Positions 1-4,905 of a DNA stretch of 6,012 nt are shown one piece after another. Numbering within the stretch: the first letter of the stretch is position 1; every line of letters starts with the position of its first letter. The DNA is taken from the NCBI GenBank assembly GCA_900544515.1, contig UQVI01000109.1, forward strand, positions 1 through 6,012. The letters run 5' to 3'. The translations under genes and the position numbers were made by a program. The notes under the pieces were generated by a model, which made no database searches, had not been told where the DNA came from, and was given only the letters and a program-made list of their open reading frames with translations. This stretch comes from an uncultured Oscillospiraceae bacterium (GTDB lineage Bacteria > Bacillota > Clostridia > Oscillospirales > Acutalibacteraceae).

Positions 1-27
1 GGGCTCGGAGATGTGTATAAGAGACAG
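1..27 (+). other. Nextera (Tn5) sequencing adapter remnant, left end
   Basis: Positions 9-27 are exactly the 19-base Tn5 mosaic end AGATGTGTATAAGAGACAG, and positions 1-8 (GGGCTCGG) are the adjoining part of the Nextera read-2 (P7-side) adapter. This is library-construction sequence, not genome. The first genomic base is 28. Confidence 0.98.
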
Positions 28-48
28 GTACATAGACAGTGAAAACAA

Positions 49-83
49 TAGCCTAACCTGCATCCTTAAGTGAGGTTAGGCTA
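49..83 (+). other. Hairpin upstream of the left terminator
   Basis: TAGCCTAACCT (49-59) and AGGTTAGGCTA (73-83) are perfect inverted repeats, giving an 11-bp stem with a 13-nt loop. The last three bases of the right arm (81-83) also belong to the next hairpin (81-113), so both stems cannot be fully formed at once. It may be part of a compound terminator, or of an attenuator for something upstream that is lost beyond the contig end. There is no T-tract directly after it on the plus strand. On the minus strand it is followed by TTGTTTT, so it could terminate leftward transcription. Confidence 0.6.
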
Positions 84-122
84 GGGGTACTGTATTTTGT
101 GTAGTGCCCCTAGCTCGTTTTT
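81..122 (+). terminator. Rho-independent terminator
   Basis: CTAGGGGTACT (81-91) pairs with AGTGCCCCTAG (103-113), an 11-bp stem with one G-U pair and an 11-nt loop. It is followed by CTCGTTTTT ending at 122. It probably ends a plus-strand transcript whose gene lies left of the contig. The core GGGGTACTGT (84-93) recurs in the terminator at 1701-1729. Confidence 0.75.
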
Positions 123-301
123 ACCTTGCTTGTTTATTGCTTTTTTGCTTGGATTTCTGTAAGATTTTCAGAGAACTGAACTCTTCAATTTCAAAAAACT
201 GCCGAAAGTGACTACAGATGTTAAGGTAAGAAATTTTAAGGAATTATTAATTATTGTAATCTCATAAAAACTATTGATGATACATATAAACTTGAATTTG
301 C
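123..301. other. Gene-free leader before the acetyltransferase
   Basis: I see no supportable gene here; the short open frames crossing it look like chance. The stretch is AT-rich and must hold the promoter of the acetyltransferase/DUF1349 unit, but no good consensus is present. The best weak candidate is TTGCTT (137-142) with TAAGAT (160-165) at 17-base spacing, which matches consensus poorly. I found no riboswitch or tRNA fold by eye. Confidence 0.4.
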
Positions 302-307
302 GGAGGG
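302..307 (+). promoter_or_regulatory. Ribosome binding site fixing the start at 313
   Basis: GGAGGG lies 5 nt before ATG 313. The same frame is open back to an ATG at 274, but that codon has no Shine-Dalgarno sequence and the 13 extra residues do not resemble the family, so 313 is the chosen start. Confidence 0.85.
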
Positions 308-312
308 AAATT

Positions 313-996
313 ATGGATAATAAAAAGAGAAGAGATGCACAGCTTCCGTACATTTCGGATTTAAACATTATGCTTGAGCAGGAGCGTACAAGGCTTCTTA
401 TCAGAAGGTATAATCGTGTTATCCCGATGAATGCGCCTATGATGACGCTGATACTCAAAAGGTTACTTGGCAGTATGGGCAAATTCTGCTATATCGAACC
501 TCCGTTTCGCTGTGATTACGGTAGTCACATTTTTGTCGGAGAAAACTTTATCGCGAATTATAATCTGATCGTGCTTGATGTTGCACCTGTCAGAATAGGC
601 GATAACTGCCTTATCGGACCGAATGTATCTATCTTTACAGCAGGACATCCCATTCATCCCGAAATGAGAAATACAGGACTTGAATATGGTATTGAAATCA
701 ATATCGGAGATAGTGTATGGATTGGCGGCTGCTCTGTTATAAATCCCGGTGTTACTATCGGCAGTAATACTGTTATTGCTTCAGGCAGCGTTGTTACAAA
801 GGACATACCCGATAATGTGGTTGCGGGTGGTAATCCCTGCAAGGTTATAAGAGAGATAACTGATGAGGACAGAAAGTATTATTATAAAAACTTGGAATTT
901 GACGAAGAAGCACTTGAAGAAGTAAAGAATAAAAAAGAACTGGATGTTAAGCAAATACTGATTGACTCAATAAAGAAAAAGTTTAAGCAGAGGTAA
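313..996 (+). CDS. Sugar O-acetyltransferase, LacA/Maa type (hexapeptide repeat)
   Basis: This 227-aa cytoplasmic enzyme is predicted to move acetyl from acetyl-CoA to a hydroxyl of a sugar or glycoside. The LacA/Maa/NodL family forms trimers of left-handed beta-helices. Visible are a helical N-terminal cap (residues about 8-55, a divergent maltose-acetyltransferase domain), then IEPPFRCDYG (61-70) and NFIANYN (78-84). IGPNVSIFTAGHPIH follows, with the expected catalytic His112, equivalent to the GHP histidine of E. coli LacA. Hexapeptide turns follow (VWIGG, VTIGSNTVIASGSVVTKDIP) and the closing NPCKVIREI (174-182). A charged tail of about 45 residues after that motif makes it longer than the usual 180-205 aa. 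It is the first gene of a two-gene unit, with the next gene starting 5 nt after its stop. The true acceptor is unknown; galactoside or maltose acetylation is only the family label. It is clearly related to the enzyme at 1744-2352. Confidence 0.93.
   Translation: MDNKKRRDAQLPYISDLNIMLEQERTRLLIRRYNRVIPMNAPMMTLILKRLLGSMGKFCYIEPPFRCDYGSHIFVGENFIANYNLIVLDVAPVRIGDNCLIGPNVSIFTAGHPIHPEMRNTGLEYGIEINIGDSVWIGGCSVINPGVTIGSNTVIASGSVVTKDIPDNVVAGGNPCKVIREITDEDRKYYYKNLEFDEEALEEVKNKKELDVKQILIDSIKKKFKQR
989..993 (+). promoter_or_regulatory. Ribosome binding site for the GTG-started DUF1349 gene
   Basis: AGAGG lies inside the last codons of the acetyltransferase gene, 8 nt before GTG 1002. Ribosomes terminating at TAA 994-996 would sit on this site, which suggests translational coupling. 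The motif supports GTG 1002 as the start. Confidence 0.65.
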
Positions 997-1001
997 AAAC
1001 A

Positions 1002-1613
1002 GTGGAATTAGACATAAAGAATTTTACTTGGATAAGGGAACCAAAAAAGTATAATATAAGTGAAGATGAAATCGAAATCATTACAAAGCCACATACAGAT
1101 TTGTGGCAGCGAACATATTATCATTTTTGTAATGATAATGCACCTGTTTTACAAATGGAAACGGAAGAAAAGTATTTTAGTTTTGTTGTAAAAATAGATT
1201 TTAAGGACAGTCATCATCGTTTTGACCAATGCGGCGTTGTTGTGTATCTTGACAGCGAAAATTGGATCAAAGGTTCAATAGAGTATGAAAATGAAAAGTT
1301 TCAGCACCTCGGCAGTGTTGTGACAAATAATGGTTATTCCGATTGGGCAACAACTGAGATTGGTGCAGATGTTAAGTCAATGTGGTACAGGCTAAGCAGA
1401 AGGGAAGACGACTTTTGCATTGAATGTTCACATGATGGAATTATTTTTTCACAGATGCGAGTTTGTCATCTTGCAAAGGCTCAAGGAAAAATCAATTTTG
1501 GTATATATGCCTGTTCACCTGAGGCGTCATCATTCAAGGCAGTATTTACTAATTTCCAGTTGCTTGAATGCCAATGGCAGGCACACAATGGTCAGCAACC
1601 GGATGATGTTTGA
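1002..1613 (+). CDS. DUF1349 family protein (concanavalin A-like fold)
   Basis: The 203-aa product has no signal peptide or membrane segment, so it is probably cytoplasmic. It resembles the DUF1349 family ('regulation of enolase 1'-like; lectin/glucanase jelly-roll superfamily). Features typical of that family, in order, are an early DLWQRTYYHF (33-42), a central FDQCGVVVYLDSENWIKGSIEYE block (74-96), HLGSVVTNNGYSDW (102-115), YRLSRREDDFCIECSHDG (129-146) and a C-terminal FGIYACSP followed by FKAVFTNFQL (166-187). Its length of about 200 aa is normal for these stand-alone proteins. The start is GTG, 5 nt after the acetyltransferase stop, with a Shine-Dalgarno sequence inside the upstream gene. 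No experimentally defined activity is known to me; the fold suggests carbohydrate binding, and co-transcription with a sugar acetyltransferase fits this, but that is inference. Confidence 0.85.
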   Translation: MELDIKNFTWIREPKKYNISEDEIEIITKPHTDLWQRTYYHFCNDNAPVLQMETEEKYFSFVVKIDFKDSHHRFDQCGVVVYLDSENWIKGSIEYENEKFQHLGSVVTNNGYSDWATTEIGADVKSMWYRLSRREDDFCIECSHDGIIFSQMRVCHLAKAQGKINFGIYACSPEASSFKAVFTNFQLLECQWQAHNGQQPDDV

Positions 1614-1700
1614 TTTTTTGCAAATGATAGTTTTTGTAAGCGTTATTTAAGAGTTAAATTGTAATTTAAGTTATATCTTGTTTGTTACAAAATATAAAAT

Positions 1701-1739
1701 GGGGGTACTGTGTTAGTTACAGTACCCCCACCACTTTTT
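1701..1739. terminator. Strong bidirectional terminator between converging genes
   Basis: GGGGGTACTGT (1701-1711) and ACAGTACCCCC (1719-1729) form a perfect 11-bp stem with a 7-nt loop. On the plus strand it is followed by ACCAC and then TTTTT (1735-1739). On the minus strand it is followed directly by ATTTTATATTTTG. It sits between the DUF1349 stop at 1613 and the minus-strand acetyltransferase stop at 1744, so it can serve both transcripts. Confidence 0.9.
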
Positions 1740-1743
1740 ATTG

Positions 1744-2352
1744 TTAAATCGAATTGCCTATTTTTCGGTCTTTAAAATAATATTCTTTATCGTATTCGTT
1801 AACTTCCCGCAACACCTTGCAGGGATTTCCGACTGCAACAGTATTTGACGGAATATCTTTTGTGACAATACTGCCTGCACCAATTACAACATTATCGCCG
1901 ATTGTAACACCGGGCAAAATAACGGCACCTGCTCCAATCCAGCAGTTTTCACCGATATGAACAGGCATATTGTATTGATAGCCTTCTTTGCGCAGTTCAG
2001 GCAGAATTGGATGTCCTGCTGTTGCAATGGTAACATTTGGTCCAAACATTGTGTTGTTACCAACATAAATATGTGTATCATCAACCATAGTTACACCAAA
2101 ATTGCAATAAATATTATTGCCGAAATGAATGTGTCCGCCGCCAAAATTCGAATAAAAAGGTGGTTCAATATAACAGTTTTCACCTATTTCTGCAAACATT
2201 TCTTTAAGTAGTTTTTCACGCTTGTCAAGTTCGGTTGGGCGTGTTCTGTTAAAATCATAAAGCCTGTTAAGTCTTTTTAACTGATCCTCCATAATTTCTT
2301 CATCACCGGGAAGATATAAATCACCTGTGTGCATTTTGTCTTTTATACTCAT
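1744..2352 (-). CDS. Sugar O-acetyltransferase, LacA/Maa type (second copy)
   Basis: This 202-aa acetyl-CoA-dependent O-acetyltransferase has the standard family length. The N-terminal maltose-acetyltransferase (Mac) domain is well conserved (KDKMHTGDLYLPGDEEI at 4-20, RLYDFN at 30-35). The left-handed beta-helix follows, with YIEPPFYSNFGGGHIHFGNN (61-80), VDDTHIYVGNNTMFGPNV (90-107) and ATAGHPILPELR, where His114 is the expected catalytic base. IGENCWIGAGAVILPGVTIG (133-152) and NPCKVLREV (176-184) close the domain. The FYSNFGGGHIHFG / VDDTHIYVG variant is the one common in gut Firmicutes and differs from the canonical CDYG / NYN / ILDVA pattern of the copy at 313. The start is at ATG 2352, because AAGGA lies 8 nt upstream and the Mac domain begins there; the frame extends to 2421 without a better start. 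It follows the MATE gene by 58 nt on the same strand and is probably co-transcribed. The substrate is unknown. Confidence 0.94.
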   Translation of the reverse strand: MSIKDKMHTGDLYLPGDEEIMEDQLKRLNRLYDFNRTRPTELDKREKLLKEMFAEIGENCYIEPPFYSNFGGGHIHFGNNIYCNFGVTMVDDTHIYVGNNTMFGPNVTIATAGHPILPELRKEGYQYNMPVHIGENCWIGAGAVILPGVTIGDNVVIGAGSIVTKDIPSNTVAVGNPCKVLREVNEYDKEYYFKDRKIGNSI

Positions 2353-2360
2353 TTTTATGT

Positions 2361-2366
2361 TCCTTT
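2361..2366 (-). promoter_or_regulatory. Ribosome binding site of the second acetyltransferase
   Basis: On the minus strand AAAGGA precedes ATG 2352 by 8 nt, which selects this start over upstream in-frame codons that would overlap the end of the MATE gene. Confidence 0.8.
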
Positions 2367-2387
2367 CTGATTTTGATTTTTTATTCA

Positions 2388-2412
2388 GCGGATACCGTGG
2401 TATCTGCTTTTT
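2388..2412 (+). terminator. Possible terminator facing against the genes (antisense)
   Basis: GCGGATAC (2388-2395) pairs with GTATCTGC (2400-2407), 8 bp with one G-U and a CGTG loop, and is directly followed by TTTTT (2408-2412) on the plus strand. Both neighbouring genes run on the minus strand, where the hairpin has an A-C mismatch and no T-tract. It might stop antisense transcription or act as an mRNA hairpin between the MATE and acetyltransferase genes; chance is also possible. Confidence 0.35.
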
Positions 2413-3769
2413 AATTATCAACGGTAATATTTTTCAGCCAGTTATATTTTTTGTAATGCTTGTATACAGCCGGGAGTTTAACAATTTCATCAAGATTTAT
2501 GATAAAATATACGGCAAGAACAGGGAGTTTCAGCACAAAAGCAGCAATTAATCCAATCGGTACAGTGATGCACCACATTGTAACAGCGTCACACTTAAAG
2601 CCAAATTTGCTGTCACCACCTGCACAGAAAATGCCTGCTATTGTAGTGGAGTTTATCGATTTTCCAATCATATAATATGAGCACATTACAAGCATCCATT
2701 TAAGATATGTATTTGCCTGTTCGCTTAAATCTGTTATTGAAATAATAAGCGGTGACAGTGCAAGAAGTATAACACCTGTGACTGCTCCGCTGATAATCGA
2801 AAGCTTGCAAAGCTTATCTCCATATTGCTTTGCTTTATCAATTCTGCTGGCACCAAGTTCATTGCCAATCATAATACCACCGCCGCTGCCGAGACCAATG
2901 CAGAAACAGGCAATAAGGTTTTTGACTATATTTGCAATGGAGTTTGCTGCAACAGCATCTGTGCCGAGATGCCCTATAATAACGGAATACATTGTAAAAC
3001 CTATTCCCCATACAATTTCGTTGCCAAGAACAGGTAGTGTATATTTCCAAAAGGATTTTTTCAGTATTTCGTCACTGTGAAAAATATTGTTTAATTTAAG
3101 TTTAACACTGTCTTTCTTGGCTGTTTCTGTTAGACACCATAATACCTCAGCAATTCTTGCAATTACAGTTGCCAGAGCAGCACCTGCAATTTCCATTTTG
3201 CGAAATCCCAATAATCCAAAAATAAATACCGTATTCAAAGCAATATTTACAATTACACTGACAGAGCTGATAACACTTGATTTTGCGGCTTTATTGCTGT
3301 TTTTCAAAATGCAGAGATAAATCTGTGAAATTCCTGTCAGCCAATATGACGGTGAAACTACACGCAAGTAAACTGCACCCAAATCAATAAGAGTTATATT
3401 GTCTGTAAATATTCTCATTAAAATTTTCGGAATGAGCAATCCTGCAATGAAAAATATGAGCGATACAATTATGGTTATTTTTAATACATAAGCGAAAATT
3501 TTTTCAACAGAGTCTTTATCGGATTTTCCCCAGTATTGTGCTGCAATCATTGATAAGCCGATTGTCATTGCGGCAAGGAAAAGATTTTGAACAAAGGTTA
3601 TCTGACTTGCAAGGGATACGGCAGACAAAGCATTTTGTGAGAGTTTGCCGAGCATAAAAGCATCTGATGCACTCACAAGTGCAAGCATAAACTGACTGAA
3701 TGCAATCGGCAGTATCAGTGATAATAGCTTTTTGGCAAAGCTATGTTTACTATCTTTTTCTTGTAACAT
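2411..3769 (-). CDS. MATE family efflux transporter
   Basis: This 452-aa polytopic membrane protein has the usual MATE length and hydrophobic segments consistent with 12 helices in two six-helix halves. Family signatures are visible: a short cytoplasmic N-terminus, then SASDAFMLGKLSQNALSAVSLA (33-54, like the vDt.fvG.lg..alaAv pattern of helix 1-2), AAQYWGKSDKD (76-86), GNELGASRIDKAKQYG (302-317, the conserved G(N)xLGAgr motif at the start of the second half), AGGDSKFGF (383-391) and WCITVPIGLIAAF (399-411). MATE proteins export cationic drugs or metabolites by Na+ or H+ antiport; the substrate here cannot be told. The start is ATG 3769, 6 nt after GGAGG; the frame stays open to 3823 but those 18 residues lack a ribosome binding site and cover the promoter region. 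It is divergent from an AraC-type regulator and is followed by an acetyltransferase, so regulated export or detoxification is plausible. Confidence 0.95.
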   Translation of the reverse strand: MLQEKDSKHSFAKKLLSLILPIAFSQFMLALVSASDAFMLGKLSQNALSAVSLASQITFVQNLFLAAMTIGLSMIAAQYWGKSDKDSVEKIFAYVLKITIIVSLIFFIAGLLIPKILMRIFTDNITLIDLGAVYLRVVSPSYWLTGISQIYLCILKNSNKAAKSSVISSVSVIVNIALNTVFIFGLLGFRKMEIAGAALATVIARIAEVLWCLTETAKKDSVKLKLNNIFHSDEILKKSFWKYTLPVLGNEIVWGIGFTMYSVIIGHLGTDAVAANSIANIVKNLIACFCIGLGSGGGIMIGNELGASRIDKAKQYGDKLCKLSIISGAVTGVILLALSPLIISITDLSEQANTYLKWMLVMCSYYMIGKSINSTTIAGIFCAGGDSKFGFKCDAVTMWCITVPIGLIAAFVLKLPVLAVYFIINLDEIVKLPAVYKHYKKYNWLKNITVDN

Positions 3770-3775
3770 TGCGAG

Positions 3776-3783
3776 CCTCCTTT
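3776..3783 (-). promoter_or_regulatory. Ribosome binding site of the MATE gene
   Basis: On the minus strand AAAGGAGG lies 6 nt before ATG 3769. It is an almost complete anti-16S match and decides the start against the longer open frame. Confidence 0.9.
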
Positions 3784-3785
3784 TA

Positions 3786-3813
3786 TTGACATAATATAAT
3801 TGCATGCTATAAT
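3786..3813 (+). promoter_or_regulatory. Consensus sigma-A promoter of the araC-type gene
   Basis: TTGACA (3786-3791) and TATAAT (3808-3813) are both perfect consensus hexamers, with a 16-base spacer. Transcription would start near 3820, giving a leader of about 67 nt before ATG 3887. The element also lies between the MATE ribosome binding site and any MATE promoter, so it sits inside the 5' leader of the MATE transcript. Confidence 0.8.
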
Positions 3814-3823
3814 TATATTGCAT
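3793..3823. promoter_or_regulatory. Candidate operator: inverted and direct repeats over the promoter
   Basis: AATATAATT (3793-3801) and AATTATATT (3811-3819) are a perfect 9-bp inverted repeat around GCATGCTAT. ATTGCAT also occurs twice in the same direction (3799-3805 and 3817-3823), 18 bases apart. AraC-family proteins usually bind direct half-sites near promoters, so these repeats are a reasonable operator for the adjacent regulator. Much of the pattern is A/T, so chance cannot be excluded. Confidence 0.45.
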
Positions 3824-3857
3824 ATATTAAGACTATTCTATCAATATTCTTTTGAAC

Positions 3858-3866
3858 ATTATAACA
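3858..3866 (-). promoter_or_regulatory. Possible extended -10 of the MATE promoter
   Basis: Reading the minus strand, TGTTATAAT is a full extended -10 (TGnTATAAT). The matching -35 position is poor (TGTCTA at 17-base spacing). A second minus-strand TATAAT lies at 3812-3817, also without a well-placed -35. If the first is used, the MATE leader is about 80 nt and its 5' end overlaps the araC-type leader. Confidence 0.4.
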
Positions 3867-3886
3867 ATCCTGTGAGGAGTTAGACA

Positions 3887-4763
3887 ATGAAAATAAATAT
3901 GAAATTGAAAGCAGATCTTTCTGAAAAAGTGTATTATAATTATGCAGATTACCCGATTTATATAAAAAAGGGGTTGCTTTCATATTATCCTGATTATGCA
4001 GCACCGAGCCATTGGCATGAGGATATAGAGATGATTGCTGTTATTAAAGGTGAAATGAAATACAATATAAATGGTAAAATAGTAACCTTATGTGCAGGTG
4101 AGGGTATTGTTATAAATTCAAAGCAGATGCATTTCGGATATTCTGATGAGAAAGCAGAATGTGAATTTTACTGTATTCTTCTGCATCCGCTTTTGCTTTG
4201 TGCCACTCTTGCGTATGAAAAAAATTTTGCTATGCCGATTGTAAAAAATAAAGGCTTTGATTTTGTTTTGCTTTCAAAAAATGAAGCGTGGCAGCAGAAT
4301 ATATACAATCTGATATGCAACATTTATTCTGTCAAAAATAAAAAAAACTGCACCACTTCGGGTGCAGAGTATATTTTTGTCTATATGGACTTTACTCTAT
4401 GAAAATCTAACTGTTAACGAAGAAAAAGAAAAATTCAGTTCTGATTTAGCAATTATGAAAAATATGATTGGTTTTATTCAGCAGAATTTTGCTGACAAAA
4501 TTACGCTTTCTGATATTGCAGGAGCAGGTGCAGTCGGAGAAAGTAAATGTTGTAAATTATTTAAGTATTATCTTAACGAAACACCCAATGCTTATCTTAA
4601 TCAGTACAGGCTTGATAAGAGTGCAGAACTTCTCAGAAACACCGATATGACGATAACAGAAATTGCACTGCATGTTGGATATGCGGGCAGCAGTTATTAT
4701 GCGGAAATTTTTCATAAATGGTTTGGAAAAACGCCGAATGAATACAGAAAATCCGTTCAGTAA
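3887..4763 (+). pseudogene. AraC family transcriptional regulator, frameshifted
   Basis: The first frame (3887-4402, 171 aa) starts at ATG with GAGGAG 7 nt upstream and carries an N-terminal cupin sensor domain (SHWHEDIEMIAVIKGEMKYNI, 41-61; GEGIVINSKQMHF, 71-83). The C-terminal DNA-binding domain is in the next frame, ending at 4763. Dropping one A from the A8 run at 4340-4347 joins them into a normal-sized 291-aa protein. The linker then reads KKTAPLRVQSIFLSIWTLLYEN, which looks like the family, whereas the tail actually encoded after the run (NCTTSGAEYIFVYMDFTL) does not. In the restored protein the two helix-turn-helix units lie at about 205-228 (ITLSDIAGAGAVGESKCCKLF) and 254-280 (MTITEIALHVGY...FHKWFG). 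The C-terminal part could only start at GTG 4362, with no ribosome binding site. Divergent placement suggests it regulates the MATE operon. The break may be a true mutation, a slippage-controlled switch, or an assembly error. Confidence 0.88.
4340..4367 (+). other. A8 run with adjacent hairpin at the frameshift
   Basis: Eight A residues (4340-4347) are directly followed by CTGCACC (4348-4354) and GGTGCAG (4361-4367), a 7-bp perfect stem with a 6-nt loop. Read on the minus strand, the same sequence is a stem followed by TTTTTTTT, i.e. the form of an intrinsic terminator. Runs of this length are prone to replication or polymerase slippage. Loss of one A restores the AraC-type frame. Confidence 0.8.
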
Positions 4764-4848
4764 TGATTAAAGCAAGGGCTATACAAGCAGATGTATTCTG
4801 TGTGTTAATTGATTTAATGAGGGAATAAAATATTTATTGTTTATCATC

Positions 4849-4904
4849 AAAAAACGAGGTAGGGATCGTCCAATTTATGAACTAACCCTATCTCGAATTT
4901 TGTG
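4849..4904. terminator. Bidirectional terminator between regulator and integrase
   Basis: CGAGGTAGGG (4855-4864) pairs with CCCTATCTCG (4886-4895), 10 bp with one G-U on the plus strand and a 21-nt loop. On the minus strand it is followed by TTTTTT (4854-4849), suiting the end of the integrase gene, whose stop is at 4908-4906; there the G-U becomes an A-C mismatch. On the plus strand AATTTT follows, so it may also end the regulator transcript. Confidence 0.65.
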
Positions 4905-4905
4905 T

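Noticed and set aside
168..482. Minus-strand 104-aa open frame over the left leader and the acetyltransferase start
   Set aside because: It is mostly antisense to the acetyltransferase N-terminus, and its hydrophobic composition is expected from complementing that AT-rich coding sequence; it has no convincing start signal.
1420..1650. Open frame overlapping the end of the DUF1349 gene
   Set aside because: It lies out of frame within a well-supported gene, has no ribosome binding site and resembles no known protein.
2778..3080. Plus-strand open frames opposite the MATE gene (for example 2778-3080 and 3087-3320)
   Set aside because: They are antisense shadows of a clearly conserved membrane protein, with no ribosome binding site and no recognisable domain.
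4342..4348. Programmed -1 ribosomal frameshift at A AAA AAC with the hairpin as stimulator
   Set aside because: A -1 shift enters a frame that stops at 4408-4410 without the helix-turn-helix domain, and there is no spacer between the heptamer and the stem. The required change is +1 (or loss of one A), so only slippage on the run or an indel would help.
94..4905. ATTTTGTGT at 94-102 and again at 4897-4905 as possible attachment-site repeats
   Set aside because: Only nine AT-rich bases match and the surroundings do not, so chance is the simplest explanation.
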